Shown: positions 1 through 6,086 of the stretch, in pieces
Layout of the letters: each line of letters starts with the position of its first letter
Numbering within the stretch: position 1 is the first letter of the stretch
Assembly: GCA_017989575.1 (NCBI GenBank)
Contig: JAGNPP010000052.1
Span: 1 to 12,215 of the forward strand
DNA from: Chryseobacterium sp.
GTDB lineage: Bacteria > Bacteroidota > Bacteroidia > Flavobacteriales > Weeksellaceae
Length of the DNA: 12,215 nt
Direction of reading: 5' to 3'
The notes under the pieces: model-generated
Told to the model about the DNA's origin: nothing
Seen by the model: only the letters and a program-made list of their open reading frames with translations
Databases searched by the model: none
Translations under genes and position numbers: made by a program

Positions 1-2
1 TC

Positions 3-896
3 TCGATTATTAAAAAATATCCAGGAAATCCTTCAAAAGGTGTAGATGAATGGAAAAAAATTATGAACAGTTTTGGCGTTGGAGAATTTCTTAACAATGA
101 CTTGGCTGTTGGTGCGAAAGGTAGAATTCCTTCTGGTGAATTTTACGAAAAGAGAATGAAATCTATCTACAAAGCAAGTGGTTCAAAAAGAACAGATTTC
201 AAAAACTGGGACGAGATGCCCACAGGTGCTATTTATAATGGTATGGGGCAAGGGGATGTTCTTCTCACACCTCTTCAAATGGCAAACTTCGTAGGAGCAA
301 TTGCCAACAAAGGCTGGTACTACACACCTCATATCGTCAAATCCATTGATGGAAACCCCAATCCAGATCCTAGATTCAAAAAGAAACACAAGACATTGGT
401 TCAGAATCCTCACTTCTACAATGTGGTTATTCAAGGTATGGAAGCGGTAATGTTGCGAGGAACCGGAAGAAGTTTGAAGTCTAATGATTTTACACAACTT
501 GCAAAAACTGGAACCGCACAAGTCCCTCAAGGTAAAGATAATTCTATTTTTGTATTGATTGCGCCAGCGGATAAACCGAAAATTGTAGTTGTTGCCGTGA
601 TGGAGCACGCTGGTTTTGGAGCAACTTGGGCTGGCCCTGCGTGTACTGTGATTGCAGAAAAATATATTACAGGAGAGCTTAAGCGAGAAAACCTCTACAA
701 AAAAATGGTCACCTCTAGCTTTATGCCAGAATATAAAAGACAGTATATTTCTGAAATGAAGCGTAAAGGCTGGTACAAAGAGCCTCCAAAAGATACCGCT
801 AAACTAAAAAGAATCAAAGACAGCCTACAAGCCATCGAAAATAAAAAACTCAAAAAAGACAGTTCCAAAGTTAAACCTATAAAATCCAAAGTATAA
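3..896 (+). CDS. mrdA: Penicillin-binding protein 2, C-terminal part (5' end outside window)
   Basis: This is the C-terminal 297 residues of a class B penicillin-binding protein, the transpeptidase that cross-links peptidoglycan during cell elongation. The frame is open to the window edge, so the gene starts upstream. The ATG at 63 is internal. Visible transpeptidase landmarks are the FGVG segment just after that ATG, GAIYNGMGQGDVLLTPLQMA (about 231-290), and the KTGT active-site motif at 504-515. The SxxK and SxN motifs must lie upstream of the window. After the catalytic domain comes a Lys-rich, low-complexity tail of about 70 residues. The stop codon TAA overlaps the ATG of rodA by one base, so the two are very likely translationally coupled. 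In related bacteria mrdA and rodA end the mreBCD operon. The assignment to PBP2 rather than another class B PBP rests on sequence resemblance and the rodA neighbour. Confidence 0.93.
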   Translation, partial: SIIKKYPGNPSKGVDEWKKIMNSFGVGEFLNNDLAVGAKGRIPSGEFYEKRMKSIYKASGSKRTDFKNWDEMPTGAIYNGMGQGDVLLTPLQMANFVGAIANKGWYYTPHIVKSIDGNPNPDPRFKKKHKTLVQNPHFYNVVIQGMEAVMLRGTGRSLKSNDFTQLAKTGTAQVPQGKDNSIFVLIAPADKPKIVVVAVMEHAGFGATWAGPACTVIAEKYITGELKRENLYKKMVTSSFMPEYKRQYISEMKRKGWYKEPPKDTAKLKRIKDSLQAIENKKLKKDSSKVKPIKSKV

Positions 897-2143
897 TGAA
901 GTGGGCAGAAGGGATAGATAAGCTAGGTATTACACTTTATATATTACTGTGCGTTTTCGCAATCTTAAACATCTATAGTGTAAAAGAAGATTTAGGGCAA
1001 AAGCAATTGATCTTTTTCGGGATTTCTTTGTTTGTAGGATTCATTATTTTCTTAATGAGAACTAAGTTTTTTGAGAATATGTCGCCGATTATTTATGTTG
1101 GTGGCGTTTTGCTTTTGATCGGATTGTTCCCTTTTGGGACGGAGATTCTTGGTCAGAAAAACTGGTACAAGTTCGGCGGATTCACGATGCAACCGGTGGA
1201 GTTTGCCAAGATAGGAACCGCTCTAATGTTAGCCAATTACGTTTCTAATCCGGATTTTAATATTAATAATAACAAAGATCTTTACATATCTCTGGCAATT
1301 GTAGCAATTCCCGGAGTTGTCGTTTTAATGATTCCTGATGTGGGATCGCTTTTGGTTTTCATTGCCTTTGCGATTGCATTGTACAGAGAAGGACTTTCTG
1401 GAAAACTTTTTATAGTAGGAACATTGTTCGCGGGAGTTTTTCTTATAGCCAATTATCTGAATGATCCATTGGGATGGAGTTTGTGGTACTTTGCTATGTT
1501 CATATTGGTTGTGGGAGCAATTTGGTTTGCGTTTAATGCATTTGCTTTGCGTCGTAATATTTACTCGCTTTTGCCATCGGTGGGAATTATTATTGGTTTA
1601 GTTGCATTGTCGATGATTTCTCCCGTGATATTCGAAAAGCTTCCAAAACACCAACAGGAGAGAGTAGAAGTTCTTTACAAAGGCGAAAGAGAGTTTCGAG
1701 ATACTTCCGGGTACAACTTGCTGTATTCCAAAACTGCAATTGGCTCTGGCGGAATGACGGGGAAAGGTTACAAACAAGGATCCGTGACGCAAGGGAAATT
1801 TGTTCCAGAGCAGGAAACCGATTATATTTTTTGTACCGTTGGAGAAGAATGGGGTTTTGTTGGGAGCGCAATTCTAATTATTTGCTACACCCTTTTCATC
1901 GGCAGAATTTACTATTTGGCGGAGAATCAAAAATCGACTTTTAATCGGGTTTTTGGATATAGTTTTGCCTCGGTTTTATTGATTCACTTTGCTATCAATC
2001 TTGGGATGGTGATGGGACTTTTCCCGACTGTTGGGATTCCATTGCCGTTTTTCAGCTATGGAGGAAGTTCGCTTTTGGCATTCTCGATTATGACTTTTAT
2101 TTTCTTTAAATTGAATTACGCAGACAAAAACAGCCTCGTGTAA
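896..2143 (+). CDS. rodA: Rod-shape-determining SEDS glycosyltransferase RodA
   Basis: This is a 415-residue polytopic membrane protein of the SEDS family. RodA polymerises lipid II into glycan strands and works with PBP2, encoded immediately upstream. Hydrophobic segments run along the whole length. Family signatures are QPVEFAKIGT (residues 99-108), KHQQERV (251-257), TDYIFCTVGEEWG (308-320) and GIPLPFFSYGGSSLLAF near the C-terminus (380-396). Asp269, in FRDTSGYN, aligns with the catalytic Asp of the large periplasmic loop known from E. coli RodA (D262). The length is slightly above the E. coli protein. The start ATG at 896 shares its A with the mrdA stop. FtsW is the paralogous alternative, but the PBP2 neighbour favours RodA. 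Confidence 0.95.
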   Translation: MKWAEGIDKLGITLYILLCVFAILNIYSVKEDLGQKQLIFFGISLFVGFIIFLMRTKFFENMSPIIYVGGVLLLIGLFPFGTEILGQKNWYKFGGFTMQPVEFAKIGTALMLANYVSNPDFNINNNKDLYISLAIVAIPGVVVLMIPDVGSLLVFIAFAIALYREGLSGKLFIVGTLFAGVFLIANYLNDPLGWSLWYFAMFILVVGAIWFAFNAFALRRNIYSLLPSVGIIIGLVALSMISPVIFEKLPKHQQERVEVLYKGEREFRDTSGYNLLYSKTAIGSGGMTGKGYKQGSVTQGKFVPEQETDYIFCTVGEEWGFVGSAILIICYTLFIGRIYYLAENQKSTFNRVFGYSFASVLLIHFAINLGMVMGLFPTVGIPLPFFSYGGSSLLAFSIMTFIFFKLNYADKNSLV

Positions 2144-2160
2144 AACGAAGCTGAATTTTT
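2131..2160 (+). terminator. Probable terminator at the end of mrdA-rodA
   Basis: CAGCCTCG (2131-2138) and CGAAGCTG (2146-2153) pair in an 8-bp stem with one C-A mismatch and a 7-base loop, followed by AATTTTTATT. The stem begins inside the last rodA codons. It sits between convergent genes (rodA and the amylase). The stem is imperfect, so confidence is moderate. Confidence 0.5.
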
Positions 2161-2215
2161 ATTAAAAATAAATCTACAAAATTTACCCAATCTGCCAGAA
2201 TTTATTGATTTGAAT

Positions 2216-3588
2216 TTAATTCTTCACCAAAACCAAATATTCCCAAGGCTTTAAAGTAATACTTGTCTTCTCAGAATTAATATTAAAAATTTTCCCGGTA
2301 AACAATTCACGATATTGACCAGCGTAATATTTGGTGTCAACATTGGTTGGAAGACTTTTATCTGAAAAATTAAAAATTGATAAAACCGCATCACTATTTT
2401 TTTCTCTGTAAAAAGAAAGCACATCATTCATCTGATTGTTCGTCACTCTTATCATTTCGCCTCCGTGTTTTCCGTTCCACAATGCCTGATTTTTATGTTT
2501 CAAATCAAATAGTTTCTGATACATTCCATAGAATTTGTGGTCTTTCCAAACAATTTCATCTTTCTCAAAGAACTCAAGGCTTCTGTCCAATCCGGTTTCT
2601 TGTCCGCTATAGACCAAAGGCATTCCGTTGGCTGTTCCGCAGAGAACCATCGCCGTTTCCAGTCCTTTCCCAAAGTTGGAATATTGATTGCCTTCCCAAG
2701 AATTCTTGTCGTGATTGTCTGTGAACAACATTCTGTAAGAATCCAACGGAAAACTGCCGACATCGTGCGCCATATATTCATAAAGTGCGTTAGCGCCTTT
2801 TCCGCCGGTTGTTGCCAGTTTCAATTTGTCCCAAAGCGTCCAGGAATATGTGGCATCAAATGACTTTTTGTATAAATCTCTGGATTCCCATTCAGCCAAC
2901 ATAAAAACCGGTTTTATCGCATCCATTTCTTCTCTCGCATTGTCCCAGAAATCGACTGGAATGAAGCCTGCAACGTCGCATCTATAACCATCGATGTTTG
3001 CTTCTTTCACCCAATATTTCAGCGCTCCGGTCATATATTCTCGGAAGTCGGGATTGTTGTAATCAAAATCGATAACGTCGTCCCAATCGTACCAAGGCGT
3101 TGGTTGGAAATTGCCTTCTCTGGATTTGGTGTACCAGTCCGGATGTTCCTTGGTCAATGGATTGTCCCAGGCGGAATGATTCCCGACCCAATCAATAATC
3201 ACATACATTCCCATCGAGTGTATCTTGTAACCAGATTTTTAAAATCTTTCAAGGTTCCAAAGTCAGGATTTACGCCTTTGAAATCTTTCACGGAATAATA
3301 ACTTCCCAATTTTCCTTTTCTATGTTCTTCACCAATTGGATGGATTGGCATCAACCAAAGAATATCAACGCCCATTTTTTTGAGTCTTGGCAAATGTTTT
3401 TCGAACGCTTTGAAAGTGCCTTCTTTTGTGTACTGTCGGATGTTGACTTCGTAGATTGTCGCATTTTTGCTCCATTCCGGATGTTTGAGTTCTACGTAAG
3501 GTTTTGGCTGATAGCGTGGGTCTTTTGTCTGAGCAAATCCGAGAAACGGAATCATCAGAATCAATAGTAGGTATTTTAATGAATTCAT
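2216..3588 (-). pseudogene. Secreted GH13 alpha-amylase, interrupted by a single-base deletion
   Basis: Two adjacent minus-strand frames together encode one alpha-amylase-family glycoside hydrolase. The first (3588-3199) begins with a type I signal peptide (MNSLKYLLLILMIPFLGFAQ; no lipobox Cys), then the start of the TIM barrel (ATIYEVNIRQYT, VDILWLMPIHPIG, GSYYSVKDFKGVNPDFGT). The second (3214-2216) carries the four GH13 conserved regions: I, DWVGNH; II, GYRCDVAGF with the nucleophile Asp at about 2975-2977; III, AEWE with the acid/base Glu at about 2891-2893; IV, FTDNHD with the stabilising Asp at about 2708-2710. Adding one T in the plus-strand TT at 3225-3226 (A on the coding strand) joins the frames as LVTKIHSMGMYVIIDW and gives exactly 457 codons, a normal length. 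The catalytic residues look intact, so the lesion is recent or a sequence error. No SusC/D-like partner is visible here. Confidence 0.9.
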
Positions 3589-3702
3589 TAGGTATATATA
3601 TTTCTCTAAATTAAAAAGAGTTTTTGATTTTTTTAAATTTTTGATCGAAAATATTCTGAAAGAAAAACTTTAATTGTGATTTGAAACTTCGACAAAATGA
3701 AA

Positions 3703-3735
3703 AACCCTTTCAGAGTTCAAAACTCTGAAAGGGTT
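3703..3735. terminator. Perfect 15-bp hairpin, probable terminator of the ABC-F gene on the minus strand
   Basis: AACCCTTTCAGAGTT (3703-3717) and AACTCTGAAAGGGTT (3721-3735) are perfectly complementary, with a 3-base loop. Read on the minus strand the stem is followed by TTTCATTTTG, a weak U-tract, which suits termination of the ABC-F transcript about 125 nt after its stop. On the plus strand no T-run follows. The unusually long perfect stem could equally mark a dispersed palindromic repeat. Confidence 0.6.
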
Positions 3736-3758
3736 ATAAGTGAAACGTTGCTGTTAAT

Positions 3759-3850
3759 GACAAACGTTGATTTTGTGTTGAAACCCGCGCCCCGACTTGA
3801 GCGGATCCCGATGTGAAATCGGGAGGGAGCGGAAGGCGGATAAAGGCGCC
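3759..3850 (+). repeat. Structured intergenic repeat, copy 1
   Basis: Conserved blocks in order are GACAAACGTTGATTTT (3759-3774), then GCGCC plus CCGACTTGAGCGGA (3787-3805), an apical hairpin TCCCGAT/ATCGGGA (3806-3812 with 3818-3824, loop GTGAA), GGGAGCGGAAGGCGGA (3825-3840) and closing GGCGC (3845-3849). GCGCC pairs with GGCGC as an outer stem. CCGACTT pairs with AAGGCGG (one A/G mismatch) as a middle stem. The GC content is far above the neighbouring spacer. The same blocks occur in opposite orientation at 9866-9992 with a different apical hairpin. It lies 9 bp beyond the stop codon of the ABC-F gene, antisense to it. No ORF of note lies inside it. Function unknown. Confidence 0.75.
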
Positions 3851-3859
3851 CAAATAATT

Positions 3860-5482
3860 TTAAGAATACATCTGTTCCTGCAATTCTTTGATTTTTTTAT
3901 CTCCAAGATATTCGTCATAAGTCATATCTCTATCGATGATTCCTTTCGGCGTCAACTCGATGATTCTGTTACAAACTGTTCCTAGCAACTCGTGATCGTG
4001 AGAAGACAATAGGATGTTTCCTTTGAAGTTGTTCAATGAGTTATTCAAAGTTGTAATACTTTCCAAATCTAAGTGATTCGTAGGCTCATCAAGCAAAAGA
4101 ACGTTCGCTTTCTGAAGCATCATTCTACTGAACATACATCTCATTTTTTCACCTCCAGAAAGGACTTTACAAGATTTTAGAGCTTCGTCTCCGGAGAAAA
4201 GCATTCTTCCCAAGAAACCTCTCATAAATTCTTCGTGACGTTCTTCGTCATTCTTCGTAAATTGTCTCAACCAGTCTACCAAGTTGATGTCTTCTTGGAA
4301 GAAAGTCGTGTTGTCCAAAGGCATATGAGATTGATTTGTCGTCACACCCCAAGCGATGTTTCCTTTGTCAGCAGGAAGATTCCCGGCAAGGATTTCGAAA
4401 AATTCTGTGATAGCCAAAGAGTTTCTTGAGATTACCGCAACTTTATCACCTTTTTTAAGATTAAGGTCGATGTTTGAGAATAGCAATTCGCCGTCTTTGG
4501 TTTTTTCAAGACCTTTCACGTCAAGAATCTGATCTCCAACTTCTCTTTCTGTATCAAAAATGATGGCTGGATATCTTCTTGATGAAGGTTTGATGTCATC
4601 GATATTCAATTTGTCGATCATCTTTTTACGGGCAGTTGCCTGTTTTGCTTTCGCTACGTTGGAACTGAATCGCGCGATGAAATCCTGTAATTCTTTTTTC
4701 TTGTCCTCAGCTTTTTTATTAGCTTGATTTCTTTGTCTCGTTGCTAATTGAGAAGCCTGGTACCAGAAAGAGTAGTTACCAGTGTAAAGATTCAATTTTG
4801 CATAATCCAAATCGCCGATGTGTGTACAAACGGTGTCCAAGAAGTGACGGTCGTGAGAAACCACAATCACCGTGTTCTCATAATCTGCCAAGAAATCCTC
4901 CAACCAAGCGATTGTAGCGATGTCCAAGTCATTGGTAGGCTCATCCAGAATCAATACATCCGGATTTCCGAATAGTGCTTGAGCAAGTAGAACTCTTACT
5001 TTGTCTTTATTCTCTAGTTCGCCCATCAATTGGTAATGCATATCTTCTGAGATACCAACATTTGAAAGCAAAGTTTGTGCATCTGCTTCGGAATTCCATC
5101 CGCCCATTTCGTCGTAGATTACGCCCAGTTCTCCAGCTTTGATTCCGTCTTCGTCTGAGAAATCTTCTTTTGCATAAAGCGAGTCCATTTCTTCTTTGAT
5201 TTCGAAAAGTCTTTTGTTTCCTCTAAGAATCGTTTCAAGAACAGTGAAGTTGTCATAAGCAAAGTGATCCTGCTCCAGGACAGACATTCTTTTTCCATTT
5301 TCCAAAGAAACGTGTCCGGAAGTTGGGTCTTGTTTTCCACTTAATATTTTAAGGAAAGTCGATTTTCCGGCACCATTTGCACCGATAATACCGTAGCAAT
5401 TCCCTTTCGTGAATTTTATATTAACTTCGTCAAAGAGTACTCTTTTGCCGAACTGTAGAGATATATTAGATACTGTTAACAT
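3860..5482 (-). CDS. ABC-F family ATPase, YbiT/YkpA-like
   Basis: This is a 540-residue soluble protein with two ABC domains in tandem and no membrane segment, as in ABC-F proteins, which act on the ribosome during translation. NBD1 has Walker A GANGAGKST (residues 34-42), Walker B ILDEP with catalytic Glu181, and the switch His210. The inter-domain linker (about 241-301) is Lys/Gln-rich and ends in DDIKPSSRRYP, typical of the YbiT/YkpA branch. NBD2 has signature LSGGEK (441-446), Walker B LLLDEP with Glu466, and His495. Two motifs are degenerate: the NBD1 signature is LENKDK and the NBD2 Walker A is SRNSLAITE without its Lys. The start at 5482 (MLTVSNISL) is chosen because an in-frame start 19 codons upstream would translate the promoter region. 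It is divergent from smpB. Whether it gives antibiotic resistance or is a housekeeping factor cannot be told; the latter is more likely. Confidence 0.9.
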   Translation of the reverse strand: MLTVSNISLQFGKRVLFDEVNIKFTKGNCYGIIGANGAGKSTFLKILSGKQDPTSGHVSLENGKRMSVLEQDHFAYDNFTVLETILRGNKRLFEIKEEMDSLYAKEDFSDEDGIKAGELGVIYDEMGGWNSEADAQTLLSNVGISEDMHYQLMGELENKDKVRVLLAQALFGNPDVLILDEPTNDLDIATIAWLEDFLADYENTVIVVSHDRHFLDTVCTHIGDLDYAKLNLYTGNYSFWYQASQLATRQRNQANKKAEDKKKELQDFIARFSSNVAKAKQATARKKMIDKLNIDDIKPSSRRYPAIIFDTEREVGDQILDVKGLEKTKDGELLFSNIDLNLKKGDKVAVISRNSLAITEFFEILAGNLPADKGNIAWGVTTNQSHMPLDNTTFFQEDINLVDWLRQFTKNDEERHEEFMRGFLGRMLFSGDEALKSCKVLSGGEKMRCMFSRMMLQKANVLLLDEPTNHLDLESITTLNNSLNNFKGNILLSSHDHELLGTVCNRIIELTPKGIIDRDMTYDEYLGDKKIKELQEQMYS

Positions 5483-5501
5483 ATAGTTTTGTAAATTTGT
5501 G

Positions 5502-5533
5502 CAAAAATACGAAAATAAGTTGGGATGATGAAA
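5502..5533 (-). promoter_or_regulatory. Putative flavobacterial promoter for the ABC-F gene
   Basis: On the minus strand, TATTTTTG (plus-strand 5502-5509) matches the -7 consensus TAnnTTTG and lies 19 bp upstream of the ATG. TTTC at 5530-5533, 20 bp further up, is a one-mismatch -33 box (consensus TTTG). This placement puts the transcription start inside the longer reading frame and supports the start at 5482. Confidence 0.55.
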
Positions 5534-5560
5534 AGCCAATCCTTATATTAATGTAACACA

Positions 5561-6019
5561 ATGAAAATAGAAAAAACTGTTAATATATTTAACAAACGTG
5601 CCCGCTTCGAATATGAGATTCTGGATGAGTATGAAGCAGGAATTGTATTGACCGGAACCGAAATAAAATCACTCAGATCTTCTAAAGCATCCATCACGGA
5701 AAGCTTCTGCCAGTTCATTGACGATGAACTCTATGTCATTAATATGATGATAGATGAGTACAAATTAGGAACTTTTTACAACCATAAAACAAAAAGGGAA
5801 CGAAAGTTGCTACTGCATAATTACGAATTACAAAAACTTAAAAAAAAGTTAAAGGATGTTGGCAATACAGTAATTCCATTGAAACTCTATATCAACCAAA
5901 ACGGCAAGGCAAAATTGCTTATATCACTAGCTCGAGGCAAGAAGTTGTTTGATAAAAGAGAAGCTATAAAAGATAGAGAGAACAAGGTTAACATTCAGCG
6001 GTTATTAAAGAAAAGTTAA
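5561..6019 (+). CDS. smpB: SsrA-binding protein SmpB
   Basis: This 152-residue protein is the partner of tmRNA in trans-translation: it carries tmRNA to stalled ribosomes and mimics the anticodon arm in the decoding centre. Family motifs are EAGIVLTGTEIKSLR (residues 25-39), HKTKRERKLLLH (75-86) and GKKLFDKREAIKDRE (126-140). The basic C-terminal tail (about 130-152), which is unstructured until bound in the mRNA channel, is present. The length is normal for the family. The gene is divergent from the ABC-F gene with a 78-bp shared spacer. TAAATTTG at 5492-5499 matches a -7 box, but no good -33 box is seen. No tmRNA gene is visible in this window. Confidence 0.97.
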   Translation: MKIEKTVNIFNKRARFEYEILDEYEAGIVLTGTEIKSLRSSKASITESFCQFIDDELYVINMMIDEYKLGTFYNHKTKRERKLLLHNYELQKLKKKLKDVGNTVIPLKLYINQNGKAKLLISLARGKKLFDKREAIKDRENKVNIQRLLKKS

Positions 6020-6025
6020 AAAAAC

Positions 6026-6057
6026 TTTGTTTATAAAGAAAAATTATATTTATTTTG
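6026..6057 (+). promoter_or_regulatory. Promoter of the ompA-like gene
   Basis: TTTG (6026-6029), a 20-bp spacer and TTATTTTG (6050-6057) resemble the Bacteroidota -33/-7 promoter (TTTG and TAnnTTTG), 29 bp upstream of the ATG. The leader is A/T-rich with no Shine-Dalgarno sequence, as is usual for highly expressed genes of this phylum. Confidence 0.65.
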
Positions 6058-6086
6058 CATTATCAATTATTTAATCATTTAATTCT

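Noticed and set aside
183..608. 141-residue minus-strand reading frame inside mrdA
   Set aside because: It lies opposite conserved transpeptidase sequence, has a low-complexity His/Cys/Arg-rich composition and no recognisable domain. Treated as a shadow.
2377..2863. Overlapping plus-strand reading frames inside the amylase
   Set aside because: They are antisense to the GH13 conserved regions and look like translated noise.
3199..3226. Programmed ribosomal frameshift in the amylase
   Set aside because: The local coding sequence (ACAAGATAC) has no slippery heptamer and no clear stimulatory structure. A simple one-base loss explains the frames exactly.
3743..3769. AAACGTTG direct repeat with 19-bp period as an iteron or attachment site
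   Set aside because: Only two short copies, one of which belongs to the conserved block of the structured repeat. No integrase or replication gene is nearby.
5492..5499. TAAATTTG as the smpB promoter
   Set aside because: It fits the -7 consensus, but it is about 60 bp from the ATG and has no -33 partner, so it was not listed as a separate feature.
5483..5539. Upstream in-frame start giving the ABC-F protein 19 extra residues
   Set aside because: The extra residues do not resemble the family, the normal N-terminus MLTVSNISL starts at 5482, and a -7 box TATTTTTG lies inside the extension.
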